From a bacterium (GTDB lineage Bacteria > Cyanobacteriota > Sericytochromatia > S15B-MN24 > VGJW01), in contig JAJXWQ010000020.1 of assembly GCA_021781555.1 (NCBI GenBank), positions 1-46,673 of the forward strand: 46,673 bases of DNA, written 5' to 3'. This document shows, piece by piece, positions 1-12,889 of this stretch (positions within the stretch are counted from its first letter, which is position 1; every line of letters begins with the position of its first letter). A model generated the notes under the pieces. That model was not told where the DNA came from, ran no database searches, and worked only from the letters and a program-made list of their open reading frames with translations. A program made the translations under genes and the position numbers.

Positions 1-1
1 T

Positions 2-436
2 CCGATCTGCCGCATGCTCCTCGATGCGGCGTACTTTCCGGATTACTACTTCCACGAGAACGACACCCGCGTGCAGGAGTCGGCCGAGTGGGCTAACCGG
101 TTCAACCTGCTTTCACCGATGTGCTACGAGTTCTACCTCGACGACTACCCGGCGCCTTACGGCACCTACACCATCTGGCGGGCCCTGCGCATCGCCGACG
201 ACACGGTGGCCCAGCTTCCGGCTGCCCGGCGCCCCCTGCTCATGCCCTCCTTCACGGCAGAGGCTCCAGGCACGCCCATGGTGTCGCCCTACCACCACCA
301 GACGCTGCGTGCCCAGGTCGCCTTCCTCAAGGGGCTCCTGTTCGACCGGACCTTCCCCGAGGTCGGCGGGGTGGCGTATTTCTCGTACGGATGGATCTTT
401 CCGGCGTTCGAAGCCGTGCGCAAGGCAACGGGCTAG
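2..436 (+). CDS. 3' end of a hypothetical protein (cut by window edge)
   Basis: The frame is open from the first bases of the window with no stop before the first Met at 14, so this is the C-terminal ~144 residues of a longer protein. The piece is rich in aromatic residues (for example FPDYYFHEND near its start and YFSYGWIFPAFEA near its end). It has the mixed hydrophobic/acidic pattern of a globular enzyme, possibly the last strands and helices of a TIM-barrel glycosidase-like protein, but no diagnostic motif is present and I do not assign a function. Its TAG stop lies inside the CTAG that forms the edge of an interspersed repeat. The next gene is convergent. Confidence 0.72.
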   Translation, partial: PICRMLLDAAYFPDYYFHENDTRVQESAEWANRFNLLSPMCYEFYLDDYPAPYGTYTIWRALRIADDTVAQLPAARRPLLMPSFTAEAPGTPMVSPYHHQTLRAQVAFLKGLLFDRTFPEVGGVAYFSYGWIFPAFEAVRKATG

Positions 437-534
437 CGTGCTCCCGGTTTGAAGGGATCGGGCCCGAGGAGTCCAAAGGGGCCCGGTTGCGCAGCGCAGC
501 GACCGCGCAGAGGGACCCGTTCAAGCTGCAAAGG
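433..534 (+). repeat. Interspersed hairpin repeat, copy 1 (orientation A)
   Basis: First of six main copies of a ~107-bp element. Order in this orientation: CTAG edge, GTGCTCCCGGTTTGAA, a GGATCGGGCCCGAGGAGTC block, then a long imperfect hairpin (GGGGCCCGG, TTGCGCAG, loop, CGCGCAGAGGGACCCG) and a TTCAAGCTGCAAAGG end. It fills the gap between two convergent genes, so it could act as a bidirectional terminator. There is no U-tract. The stop codon of the upstream gene (434-436) lies within the CTAG edge. Confidence 0.9.
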
Positions 535-547
535 ATATCCGGGCCGC

Positions 548-1699
548 CTACCTGTGCGAGATGGCGCCCTGCGGCCCGGGCCACGGGGAGAGCTGCGCGC
601 CTGGGTAGTAGTGTGCCAGGATCTGCGGGAAGCCAAAGCCCCACGTCGCCATCTGCCACGCGCCCCACTGGCTCATCCCGACTCCATGGCCCCAACCGCG
701 GCCGACGAAATCCCAGCCGTCGCCTGCGGGTTCGAGCGAAAAGAGCGTGCTCTGGAGGCCGAGCGCCAGCCGGAAGACCTGGCCCGGCACCTCGCGGCAG
801 CCGGCCCGGCCTTCGATCGCGATCCACGCGGCCCGGCCCGAGACGCTGCGCGAGGCGATCGCCACGCTGTCGATCGTCCCGGCTCCGAGCCCCGCAGCCG
901 CGAGGCGCTGCGCGAGGGCCTGGCTGGACATGTGCGTGCGCCAGCTCCAGTGGGGCGAGGCCCAGTCGAAGTCCGCCACGGGCTTGAGGTAGGGGTACCC
1001 TACCACACGGCCATCGGCCAGTTTGTGGCCGAATCCCCAGACCGATGCGGCATCCTCCGTGTAGCCACCGGCCGCCGCACAGTAATACGCGTTGATGGGC
1101 GCACCCGCGTAGGTCAGGATCTCGCCGGCAGTGCGCGCCACCGCCTCGTCCGACGCGGTCGCCTCGACGTCGAGCCCCCCGTAGGCCTGGCTCAGAACGG
1201 AGCCGGCGAGATCATAGCCGCGGGCGGCGAAGTCCCCGAGGTGGGCGATCGTGTAGGTCCGCGCCGCTACGGCCTGGGCCTCGAGCGCGGCCAGGGGCCA
1301 GGAGGACGGCATCTCGGCGGGCACGACTCCGCGCAGATACTGCTCGAGGGGCAGGCGGTCGATGGCCGTCACCTCGACCGATCCCGCAGCCTCACCGGCG
1401 GGCGCGGGGCCCACGCGAAGCTCGAGAGAACCCCGGTACCAGTGCCGTCCCGCATAGACCGGCCCGGGGCCGATGATCCGTGCCGGCGCCGTCACCTCTA
1501 CCCACTGACCGGAAGGCCCCTCGAACCGGAGGGCCTTGCCGTCGGCCCTGGCTACCCAGCGGTCGCGCGGCTCCAGGGGGATGGCCAGGCCGTTCGCGCC
1601 CACGATGCGAGCGGCTCGGGCAGTACCCACTGCCAGGGCGGGGGCCGCGTCCGCCACACCGATGCGAACCCAGAGTATGGCGGCCAGCAGAGCAGACAT
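548..1699 (-). CDS. SpoIID/LytB domain protein (lytic transglycosylase-like)
   Basis: 383 aa. Residues 1-20 form a short signal peptide or anchor. The SpoIID/LytB core begins near residue 105 with DRLPLEQYLRGVVPAEMPSSW and AQAVAARTY; E129 in PAEMP is at the position of the catalytic glutamate of SpoIID. The conserved C-terminal GRGWGHGVGMSQWGA block is present (about residues 335-350). Family members cleave peptidoglycan glycan strands denuded of stem peptides; in non-sporulating bacteria they serve in wall remodelling or amidase enhancement. No sporulation gene is nearby, so a sporulation role is not implied. A TATAAT lies 7 nt before the ATG and there is no Shine-Dalgarno, so the mRNA may be leaderless. 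Transcription ends toward repeat copy 1. Confidence 0.9.
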   Translation of the reverse strand: MSALLAAILWVRIGVADAAPALAVGTARAARIVGANGLAIPLEPRDRWVARADGKALRFEGPSGQWVEVTAPARIIGPGPVYAGRHWYRGSLELRVGPAPAGEAAGSVEVTAIDRLPLEQYLRGVVPAEMPSSWPLAALEAQAVAARTYTIAHLGDFAARGYDLAGSVLSQAYGGLDVEATASDEAVARTAGEILTYAGAPINAYYCAAAGGYTEDAASVWGFGHKLADGRVVGYPYLKPVADFDWASPHWSWRTHMSSQALAQRLAAAGLGAGTIDSVAIASRSVSGRAAWIAIEGRAGCREVPGQVFRLALGLQSTLFSLEPAGDGWDFVGRGWGHGVGMSQWGAWQMATWGFGFPQILAHYYPGAQLSPWPGPQGAISHR

Positions 1700-1706
1700 G
1701 GGCCTG

Positions 1707-1712
1707 ATTATA
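1707..1712 (-). promoter_or_regulatory. -10 box for the SpoIID-like gene (leaderless start predicted)
   Basis: Perfect TATAAT on the minus strand, exactly 7 nt upstream of the ATG at 1699, so the expected transcription start is the start codon itself. No clear -35 box and no Shine-Dalgarno sequence are visible. Confidence 0.6.
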
Positions 1713-1785
1713 AGGGGGTATAAGGAGAGCGTGGGACGCCCGGGGAGCTAGCCCTCGGGGCCGGATCTTCGCGAGGAGCGAAAGC

Positions 1786-2190
1786 TTGCAAGCTGCCAGG
1801 CCGTTGCACGAGGAAGACGGGACTTATCCCCGCTGGATCTGGGGCGTCTTCTACTATCATCCGGGCGATTCGCGCCTGCTGATTCCCATCCGGGGGGGGC
1901 GCGATCATATCTTCAACTACGCCAAGCCCCTGGCAGGTCTTTTGACCGCTGGATCGATCGTCCTGCCTTTGCTGGGCGGGGCCCTGATGATCGGGGGATT
2001 CCTCCGGTACTTCGATCTCGTGGCGAGTCACCTCGGCGAGATCGCCCTCCCCTCGCTCATCGTCCTGGCTTGCGTCGTCACCATCCTGGCGGACATCTTC
2101 ATCCGCGACGACGTTCCGGTCGACGCGGGAGCCGTCGAACCGCCCTGGGCTGCAAGAATTCGTAACAGGCGTGCGAGACATTCGGCTTGA
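1786..2190 (+). CDS. Small membrane protein, DUF5808-like N-terminus
   Basis: 134 aa from a TTG start. This start is chosen because a GAGGAG Shine-Dalgarno (1773-1778) sits 7 nt upstream and no better ATG exists. Residues 16-45 (WIWGVFYYHPGDSRLLIPIR, then an aromatic/Asn stretch) resemble the short DUF5808 motif, whose function is unknown. Two hydrophobic segments follow (about residues 49-70 and 85-107), so it is probably a two-TM inner-membrane protein with a cytoplasmic basic tail (RIRNRRAR). The stop codon overlaps the -35 box of the candidate rRNA promoter. Confidence 0.72.
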   Translation: MQAARPLHEEDGTYPRWIWGVFYYHPGDSRLLIPIRGGRDHIFNYAKPLAGLLTAGSIVLPLLGGALMIGGFLRYFDLVASHLGEIALPSLIVLACVVTILADIFIRDDVPVDAGAVEPPWAARIRNRRARHSA

Positions 2191-2216
2191 CGAGGCAGTG
2201 AGGAGGGGGTTAGGAT
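2187..2216 (+). promoter_or_regulatory. Candidate sigma70-type promoter of the 23S-5S unit
   Basis: TTGACG (2187-2192), 18-bp spacer, TAGGAT (2211-2216). It is the best promoter-like match between the upstream gene and the 23S leader, and would start transcription near 2223. The caveat is that a terminator-like hairpin begins at 2229, so either this is an unusual leader or the promoter match is fortuitous. Confidence 0.42.
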
Positions 2217-2228
2217 GGACTCTCTGTT

Positions 2229-2249
2229 GCGCGGAACGCCGCGCTTTTT
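2229..2249 (+). terminator. Hairpin plus T5 ahead of the 23S leader
   Basis: Perfect 6-bp stem GCGCGG/CCGCGC with an AACG tetraloop, followed by TTTTT: an intrinsic-terminator shape. It most simply ends transcription of the small membrane protein gene (stop at 2190). If the promoter at 2187-2216 is real it would lie at the very 5' end of the rRNA transcript. Confidence 0.6.
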
Positions 2250-2272
2250 CAATCCCTGGTGTTTCTGTACCT

Positions 2273-2289
2273 TGAAAACTGCATAGGAA
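2273..2289 (+). other. 5' strand of the pre-23S processing stem
   Basis: These 17 nt are complementary, with one mismatch, to 5514-5530 beyond the 23S 3' end, bringing the two ends of the 23S precursor together as in RNase III processing stalks. Two further leader hairpins follow: 2294-2320 (perfect 9-bp stem) and 2338-2359 (9-bp stem closed by a TTCG tetraloop). Confidence 0.75.
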
Positions 2290-2439
2290 GCGCGTCGCGA
2301 TCTTTTATCCAGATCGCGACATAAGAGGAATCTGTAGATCTGCTCATTCGTGAGCGGATGTAACAGAGGTCCAAGGGCCGAGCTCATCTGGAGGAGTCCG
2401 AAGCTCCGTTGAAGGATGAGATCGAAAGAAAGAGCCAAT

Positions 2440-5421
<2,982 letters not shown>

Positions 5422-5513
5422 GGCTCTTTGCGCCGTCACACGGACGGTAATGCGCAGGCCGCGAGGCCGAACGCAGAGCGGACGTGATTGACAACTTGGA
5501 CCAATCCTCGAGT

Positions 5514-5530
5514 TTCCTATGCAGTCTTCA
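5514..5530 (+). other. 3' strand of the pre-23S processing stem
   Basis: Complement of 2273-2289 (16 of 17 pairs). It lies in the 23S-5S spacer about 90 nt after the mature 23S end. Confidence 0.75.
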
Positions 5531-5553
5531 GGGTGCCAGGCACCCTTACAGAT

Positions 5554-5671
5554 TTCCGGTGGCAAGGCGACGTGGTCCCACCCGTTCCCATCCCGAACAC
5601 GGCCGTGAAACGCGTCAGCAGCAACGATACCTGGCGGGCGACTGCCCGGGAAAATAGCCCGCTGCCGGGAA
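5554..5671 (+). rRNA. rrf: 5S ribosomal RNA
   Basis: About 118 nt. The ends pair as TTCCGGTGGC with GCTGCCGGGA. The conserved loop CCCATCCCGAACACGG is at 5587-5602, with the usual internal CCTGGCGGGC. It lies about 130 bp after the 23S and is followed at once by a terminator, so the unit is 23S-5S only. Confidence 0.95.
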
Positions 5672-5678
5672 ATATCAA

Positions 5679-5713
5679 GGGGCCCTCTGGAGCAATCCAG
5701 AGGGCCCTTTCTG
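5679..5713 (+). terminator. Intrinsic terminator of the rRNA unit
   Basis: Near-perfect 12-14 bp stem (GGGCCCTCTGGA / TCCAGAGGGCCC) closed by a GCAA tetraloop and followed by TTTCT. It lies 8 nt after the 5S 3' end. Confidence 0.9.
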
Positions 5714-5735
5714 CTTGTGTCCTTGCGAGAGGCTA

Positions 5736-6065
5736 TCAGTGCTCGGCCTTGTCGACGACCCAGCCCACGCCGAAGCCCACGGCTGCAGCGGTACCGATGA
5801 TCGCCAGGGCGGCACCGCCGGTGATGGCCATGGCTCCTGCGAGTGCGGCGCCGCTCAGCTCCGCGGCAGCCATGCCGCCGCCCGTCATGACCACCGGGAC
5901 TGCCGCGGCGACACCCACGGCGGCACCCACCCCGGTTGCGATCTTCTCGGGGCGCGAGAACATGGCCTTGTCGGACGACATCTTGGGCTTGCCTTCAGCG
6001 CCTTGCGCGGCAGGGCGCGGCGCCTGGCCCTGAACTGATCCTGCCGCATGGCTCGAAATCTTCAT
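5736..6065 (-). CDS. Small Gly/Ala-rich membrane protein, unknown
   Basis: 109 aa. A strong GAGGAGGGA Shine-Dalgarno precedes the ATG. Residues 1-40 are polar and Pro/Gln/Lys-rich. Residues 43-102 are almost entirely Gly, Ala, Val and Ile in a glycine-zipper-like pattern (GVGAAVGVAAAV, GGGMAAAELSGAALAGAMAI, GTAAAVGFGVGW), ending VVDKAEH. This suggests two or three closely packed membrane helices. Small glycine-zipper proteins include pore formers, bacteriocins and membrane scaffolds, but nothing in the neighbourhood (no peptidase-ABC exporter, no immunity gene) supports a bacteriocin. Convergent with the rRNA unit. Confidence 0.65.
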   Translation of the reverse strand: MKISSHAAGSVQGQAPRPAAQGAEGKPKMSSDKAMFSRPEKIATGVGAAVGVAAAVPVVMTGGGMAAAELSGAALAGAMAITGGAALAIIGTAAAVGFGVGWVVDKAEH

Positions 6066-6173
6066 CCGTTCCCTCCTCTGGCCGTTCCGGCCCGACTCGC
6101 TATCCCTATCTTGGGCGTATATCGGGGAAGGGAGGGGGATCTTTCTTAGATCCGGGATAAGAAACGGAGAAGA

Positions 6174-6281
6174 CTAGAGTGCTCCCGGTTCGAATGGATC
6201 GAGCCCGATGAGTCAAACGGGGCCCGGTTGCGCAGCGAAGCGAGCGCGCAGAGGGACCCGTTCAAACTGCAAAAGGCCTAA
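6174..6281 (+). repeat. Interspersed hairpin repeat, copy 2 (orientation A, full length)
   Basis: Full-length copy from CTAGAGTGCTCCCGG to GCAAAAGGCCTAAG. It differs from the reverse complement of copy 6 at only about four positions, so both are recent or under constraint. It lies 30 bp beyond the stop of the His-rich small gene (minus strand) and upstream of the Gly/Ala-rich gene. No gene is seen to end at its CTAG edge. Confidence 0.92.
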
Positions 6282-6311
6282 GGGCCTGGCCAGGATGCCT
6301 TCGCCGTGCGC

Positions 6312-6590
6312 TCAGCTCGCGGCGAGGCCGCTCTGGCGGCTCAGGCTCAGCTGATCGGTGCCGAGGACTCCGGAGGTCTGCGATGCGGAGGCCCCGCCAA
6401 AAAAGGGCGAGTTGGGATCGAGCGTGGGATCGTAGTCGGGCGACAGCGGATTCGTCGGATCGTCCGTCGTGCTGTTGCTGTTGCCACCGCCGCCGTGGTG
6501 GTGGTGCGCCTTGTGCGCTCCGTGCCCCAGGTGGGCGGCGTCGAGGCGGCTCGTGGCGCTCGCGCTGGCCGAACGGATGTTCATGGTCAT
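6312..6590 (-). CDS. Small His/Asp-rich protein, unknown
   Basis: 92 aa. It carries a histidine cluster (HLGHGAHKAHHHH, about residues 21-32), a short Gly run, then a Ser/Thr/Asp/Pro-rich segment (STTDDPTNPLSPDYDPTLDP). It is probably disordered. The His cluster could bind Zn, Ni or Cu, but that is inference. There are two possible Mets (residues 1 and 3): a TGAGGA Shine-Dalgarno is 4 nt before the first and 10 nt before the second. It lies between the 3' side of a repeat copy and secA with no visible operon partner. Gene status is supported by reading-frame integrity and the Shine-Dalgarno only. Confidence 0.5.
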   Translation of the reverse strand: MTMNIRSASASATSRLDAAHLGHGAHKAHHHHGGGGNSNSTTDDPTNPLSPDYDPTLDPNSPFFGGASASQTSGVLGTDQLSLSRQSGLAAS

Positions 6591-6788
6591 CGATCCTCAC
6601 CGTGCACTGGCCGTTCCCGCTCGGCTGTTGCTATTGTAGCCGGCCCGCTCTCCGACATTCTTGGGGCGGCATTAAATCTTCGTCTGGAATCGGTTCGACC
6701 AAGCGGGCCGCTCGGGCGCTTCCGTTCGTGGCGGGCCGCTGGCCGCAGGGGCCGCCGAGCCCGGATCGGGGGGCTGTCCGGGCGGCCG

Positions 6789-9359
<2,571 letters not shown>

Positions 9360-9489
9360 GCGATCGTCCTGTCGAACGTGCTCTTGGCACGGCGCTCTGT
9401 ACTAGCAAAGAAATCGGATCATTCTACCATGCCGCCTCCGGCCGGATGGGGGCCCCGCGGCAGGCCAGGGGGCCGTGGCACGAGCTTCC

Positions 9490-9518
9490 TTGATCCCCGG
9501 GGGGGACCCTTGTAGAAT
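9490..9518 (+). promoter_or_regulatory. Promoter of rpmE-thyX
   Basis: TTGATC (9490-9495), 17-bp spacer, TAGAAT (9513-9518). The predicted start near 9525 gives a 27-nt leader with a GGAG Shine-Dalgarno before the rpmE ATG. Confidence 0.6.
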
Positions 9519-9551
9519 GGGCATTCTTGCTTTTACCTGGAGAGCCCCGAG

Positions 9552-9782
9552 ATGAAAGAAAAAATCCACCCCAAGTACACCAAGGTGATGGCTACCTGCG
9601 TCTGTGGCAACACCTTCGAGACCGGCAGCACCCGCGGTGCCATCAAGGTCGAGATCTGCTCGGCGTGCCACCCCTTCTTCACCGGCACGCAGAAGATCGT
9701 GGACACGGAAGGCCGCGTCGAGCGCTTCCTCAAGAAGTACCAGAACGTCGGCGCCAGGACCAAGACCAAGGCCAAGGCATAG
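9552..9782 (+). CDS. rpmE: 50S ribosomal protein L31 (zinc type)
   Basis: 76 aa. It is a component of the large subunit bridging to the 30S head. The zinc-binding cysteines are intact: C16-x-C18 and C36-x-x-C39 (CVCG ... [10 protein letters not shown]), which marks it as the C+ form. The C-terminus is Lys-rich as usual. The ATG is preceded by a GGAG Shine-Dalgarno and the promoter at 9490-9518. The tandem ThyX-like gene follows 21 bp later and is probably cotranscribed. Confidence 0.97.
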   Translation: MKEKIHPKYTKVMATCVCGNTFETGSTRGAIKVEICSACHPFFTGTQKIVDTEGRVERFLKKYQNVGARTKTKAKA

Positions 9783-9803
9783 GAACAGGCGGCCCGCGTC
9801 GCC

Positions 9804-11372
9804 TTGACCGTGACCGGCGAGGCTCCCGCGCTGGTTGGCTTGTCGGCCGGCCGGGTGGTCGTGCTGCCGCCGCTTGCGCCGGAATCGCAGGCCTACGCGC
9901 TGGCGCGCTATAGCCGCTCTCCGGATACGATCTCGGATTCCCTCCGCTGGGTGCACGAGCACTCGGCGGAGCGTTTTCTCGACAAGTTCTACTTCGAGTA
10001 CGGCCATGCCTCCATCGCGGACCTCGGCCACGTGGCCATCTGCCTGGAGGGCGTCTCCGAGCTGGCTGCGGCCGAGGTTCTGCACGAGAGCCTGATGGAC
10101 GCGCAGCAGAAGTCCACGCGGTATCAGGACTTTTCGAGCGTGCCGCTGCTGTTCCCGGTCGACTCCGCTGGGGGCGATTCCCGGGCCCGTGCCGAGGTGC
10201 GGGATCTGTTCTCCCGGGCGTCGGCAGCCCTGCTCGCGGCATACCGGGACGTCCATTGCGCCGAGCTGGCGGCCTTGATGCGCCAGCACCCGCGGCCCGA
10301 CGGCATGGAGCCCGATCGCTACGAGCGCACGCTGGCGGCACGGGCCTTCGACGTCGCCCGCTACCTGCTGCCGGTCGCAACGACCACCAACCTCGGGGTG
10401 GTGATGAGCATCCGCACCCTGGAGCGCACGATCGGCCGCCTGGCGGTGTCGCCCCACGTCGAGCTACGCCTTTTGGCCGAGCGCCTGGCCGAGGCTTGCC
10501 GGGCCCCGGCGGATCCCACCTGGGCCGAGCTGACGGGTTCCGGAAGCGACCCCCGGCCGCTCGTTCCGACGCTGGCGCGTCACGTCAATCCCCATGCATA
10601 CGCTGCGGACGTGCGCGAGCGGGCCCGCGCCGCACTGGAGGCTGTTCCGTCGAGCGCTGCCGGCGCGCTCGCTCTCGGGAGCACCGGAATCCCCCGGGTG
10701 CCAAGCTGGCGCGAATCCGCCGGAGCCGCAGGACAGGTCGAGCTGGTTTCCCTTCAGCCCCTCGAGACCGAGATCCTGGCTACCTTGTTCTATCGGGACG
10801 CCAGGCTGCCCTACCGCCATTGGGCGGAGGTCGTAGGGGGCATGGCCATCCCGCAGCGCCAGGACCTCCTGGCCGGCATCCTGGGCGATGCCGGTCCCCA
10901 TGACGAGCCGCCGGGCGAGCTGCGGGCGGGCTATCGCTTCGTGTTCGACATCGAGATGGACTGGGGTGGGTTCCGGGACCTGCATCGCCATCGCCGCTGC
11001 CAGCAGGTGGTCCAGCGCTTCGACCTGGAGGCGGGCTTGCAGTTGCCGCCGGTCGTGGCGAGTGCCAGCACGAGCTCCCGCATCGAGGCCGCGCACGAGG
11101 CCGCCGTCAGCGCGGCCCGCAAGGTCGCCGCGATCGCCGGCGAGGATGTCGCCGTGTACCTCCTGCCTTTCGCCCACCGGATCCGTGCTCTGTTCAAGAT
11201 GGATTTCGCCGAGCTTCAGTACGTGACGCGGCTGCGGAGCGGCAAGAAGGGCCATGACTCCTACCGGGCGATCGCCTGGGCGATGGCCCAGGCCGCCCGC
11301 AATGCAGAGCCGGGCCTCGCGGCTTTCGTCGTCGCCACTTCGCCCGACGAGCGCGACCCGCTGATCCGGTAG
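9804..11372 (+). CDS. Tandem ThyX-like protein (two FAD-dependent thymidylate synthase domains)
   Basis: 522 aa, about twice a normal ThyX (220-250 aa). Half 1 (about 20-235) has YGHASIADLGHVAICLEG and QQKSTRY (101-107), matching the Ser/Arg end of the ThyX signature, but HES stands where the RHR triad should be. Half 2 (about 310-515) has HRHR (394-397) followed by RCQQVVQRF, keeping RHR but losing the S-x-x-x-S-x-R-Y end. Both halves keep C-terminal ThyX-like segments (ARYLLPVATTTNLG and YLLPFAHRIRALFKMDFAELQYV). The two halves may build one active site together, or the protein may have another role. The start is TTG 9804 or GTG 9810, with no Shine-Dalgarno, so coupling to rpmE is likely. 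Annotation as ThyX is by family resemblance; activity is uncertain. Confidence 0.85.
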   Translation: MTVTGEAPALVGLSAGRVVVLPPLAPESQAYALARYSRSPDTISDSLRWVHEHSAERFLDKFYFEYGHASIADLGHVAICLEGVSELAAAEVLHESLMDAQQKSTRYQDFSSVPLLFPVDSAGGDSRARAEVRDLFSRASAALLAAYRDVHCAELAALMRQHPRPDGMEPDRYERTLAARAFDVARYLLPVATTTNLGVVMSIRTLERTIGRLAVSPHVELRLLAERLAEACRAPADPTWAELTGSGSDPRPLVPTLARHVNPHAYAADVRERARAALEAVPSSAAGALALGSTGIPRVPSWRESAGAAGQVELVSLQPLETEILATLFYRDARLPYRHWAEVVGGMAIPQRQDLLAGILGDAGPHDEPPGELRAGYRFVFDIEMDWGGFRDLHRHRRCQQVVQRFDLEAGLQLPPVVASASTSSRIEAAHEAAVSAARKVAAIAGEDVAVYLLPFAHRIRALFKMDFAELQYVTRLRSGKKGHDSYRAIAWAMAQAARNAEPGLAAFVVATSPDERDPLIR

Positions 11373-11463
11373 CGGCGTCCAGCGGCCCATCGCTTTCCGG
11401 GGTCAGGACCAGGGCGAGCCTGGCAACGGCAGGTCCGACGAGAGCAGGGGCGCGACCCTGAAC

Positions 11464-11472
11464 TGCTATAAT
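11464..11472 (+). promoter_or_regulatory. Extended -10 promoter of the HD-GYP gene
   Basis: TGCTATAAT, a perfect extended -10 element, ends 12 nt before the ATG at 11485. A start near 11479 leaves only about 6 nt of leader and no room for a Shine-Dalgarno, so the mRNA is effectively leaderless. Confidence 0.65.
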
Positions 11473-11484
11473 CTGCAAGCTGGC

Positions 11485-12867
11485 ATGTCAATCGAGAAGC
11501 GCACTTCCGTCGATCAGCTCATCCCCGGGATGGTGCTCGCCGAGCCCGTCTTTCACCCGATGAGCATGCAGATGATCTGGAACAGCGGCACGACGCTGAC
11601 CCCCAAGCACATCGCGCTCCTGCAGAAGATGAACCTCGGCGGCATCCGGGTGATGGAGTTCGTGCCGGCGAGCCCGCAGTCCGCGGCCCTGGCTACGGCC
11701 ATCGCGCCCGCCGTCCCGCGAGACCAGCGCGAGCCGGCCGAGGTGCCGCGCCCGCGCCCCGAGCCGACCGCGCCCCGGCCATACACTCAGCCGCCCTCGG
11801 TGGCACCCCCGCAGGCCGCGTTTCGAGTCCCCAGCCCGCCCGCTCGCTTCGCTCCCGCGAGCGGTGCGCCCCTGGCTCCCCGCCAGCCCGTTCCGGTGCG
11901 GCGGCCCTCGTGGGAGCGGCTGCCCGAGCCGCTCAAGCAGCCGCAGCGCATTCGCGAGGAGGTCCTCGAGCGCAACTGCAACATCGTTCGTCACGTCACC
12001 GAGTCGGTGCGGCATTCCTCGCGGATCGACTTCAACCAGGTGGATCTGTCCGTCCAGACCACGATCAAGCAGATCGTCCAGCACAAGGAGCTACTCGAGA
12101 ACCTCATCGATCTGCGTGTGTACGACGAGTACACCTATGCGCACTCGGCCAACGTGATGAGCCTCGCGCTCGTCGTGGGCACCGCGCTGAACTACCCCGT
12201 CGAGCGTCTCCGCGTGCTCGGGGTCGGGGCGCTTCTCCACGATATCGGCAAGACCCTCGTCCCCGAGGAGATCCTCAACAAGCCCGAGAAGCTCAGCGAG
12301 GAAGAGTTCCGGATCATGGCCACGCATCCGGCGAACGGAATCATGATCCTGTCCAACTATCCCTGGGCGACCAACGATATCCGCAACTGCGCCTTCCAGC
12401 ACCACGAGAAGTTCGGCGGCCAGGGCTATCCCATGGGGTTGAAGGGCCCCCAGATCGCCGAGCTGGCGCAGGTCGTGTCCATCGTGGACTTCTACGACGC
12501 ACTCATCTCGGATCGCGTCTACAAGAAGGGTTTGCCGCCCAACGTCGTCTATCAGGCCATCATGAACGGCGTCAACCAGCATTTCGACGCCAGGATCGTG
12601 CAGGCCTTCCTCAAGTTCATCGTCCCCTACCCGGTCAATTCCCAGGTATTGCTCTCCACGGGCCAGAGCGCGCGGGTCATGCGGGTCAACCGGAAGGCCC
12701 TGCTGTCGCCGGTGGTCGTGGTCGAGGGGCAGGGCGAGCTCGATCTGGCCCGGCATCCCGAGATCGCGATCACGACCATCGAGCGGGTGGCCCGGGAGCA
12801 TCCTACCTTCTTCAATGCGCCCGCCGGCAAGGGCGCTCCCCGGGGCCGGGGGCTGCCGGAGCGGTGA
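11485..12867 (+). CDS. HD-GYP domain protein (probable cyclic-di-GMP phosphodiesterase)
   Basis: 460 aa. Residues 1-55 form a small beta domain (LIPGMVLAEPVF ... GTTLTPKHIALLQKMNLGGIRVM) common at the head of HD-GYP proteins. Residues 60-145 are a Pro/Ala/Arg-rich linker. The HD-GYP domain spans about 205-400: HAHSANVMSLAL-type first His, HDIGK with H252/D253, HHEKFGGQGYP with G314-Y315-P316, and DFYDALISDRVYKKG. HD-GYP enzymes hydrolyse cyclic-di-GMP to pGpG or GMP. No receiver domain or TM segment is present, so it is cytosolic. It is translated from a near-leaderless message. rsmE follows 22 bp downstream and is probably in the same transcript. Confidence 0.92.
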   Translation: MSIEKRTSVDQLIPGMVLAEPVFHPMSMQMIWNSGTTLTPKHIALLQKMNLGGIRVMEFVPASPQSAALATAIAPAVPRDQREPAEVPRPRPEPTAPRPYTQPPSVAPPQAAFRVPSPPARFAPASGAPLAPRQPVPVRRPSWERLPEPLKQPQRIREEVLERNCNIVRHVTESVRHSSRIDFNQVDLSVQTTIKQIVQHKELLENLIDLRVYDEYTYAHSANVMSLALVVGTALNYPVERLRVLGVGALLHDIGKTLVPEEILNKPEKLSEEEFRIMATHPANGIMILSNYPWATNDIRNCAFQHHEKFGGQGYPMGLKGPQIAELAQVVSIVDFYDALISDRVYKKGLPPNVVYQAIMNGVNQHFDARIVQAFLKFIVPYPVNSQVLLSTGQSARVMRVNRKALLSPVVVVEGQGELDLARHPEIAITTIERVAREHPTFFNAPAGKGAPRGRGLPER

Positions 12868-12889
12868 TCGGACGCTGGCGGTCCGGCGC

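Noticed and set aside
5736-6065. Bacteriocin gene
   Set aside because: The glycine-zipper pattern is suggestive, but there is no double-Gly leader, exporter-peptidase or immunity gene nearby.
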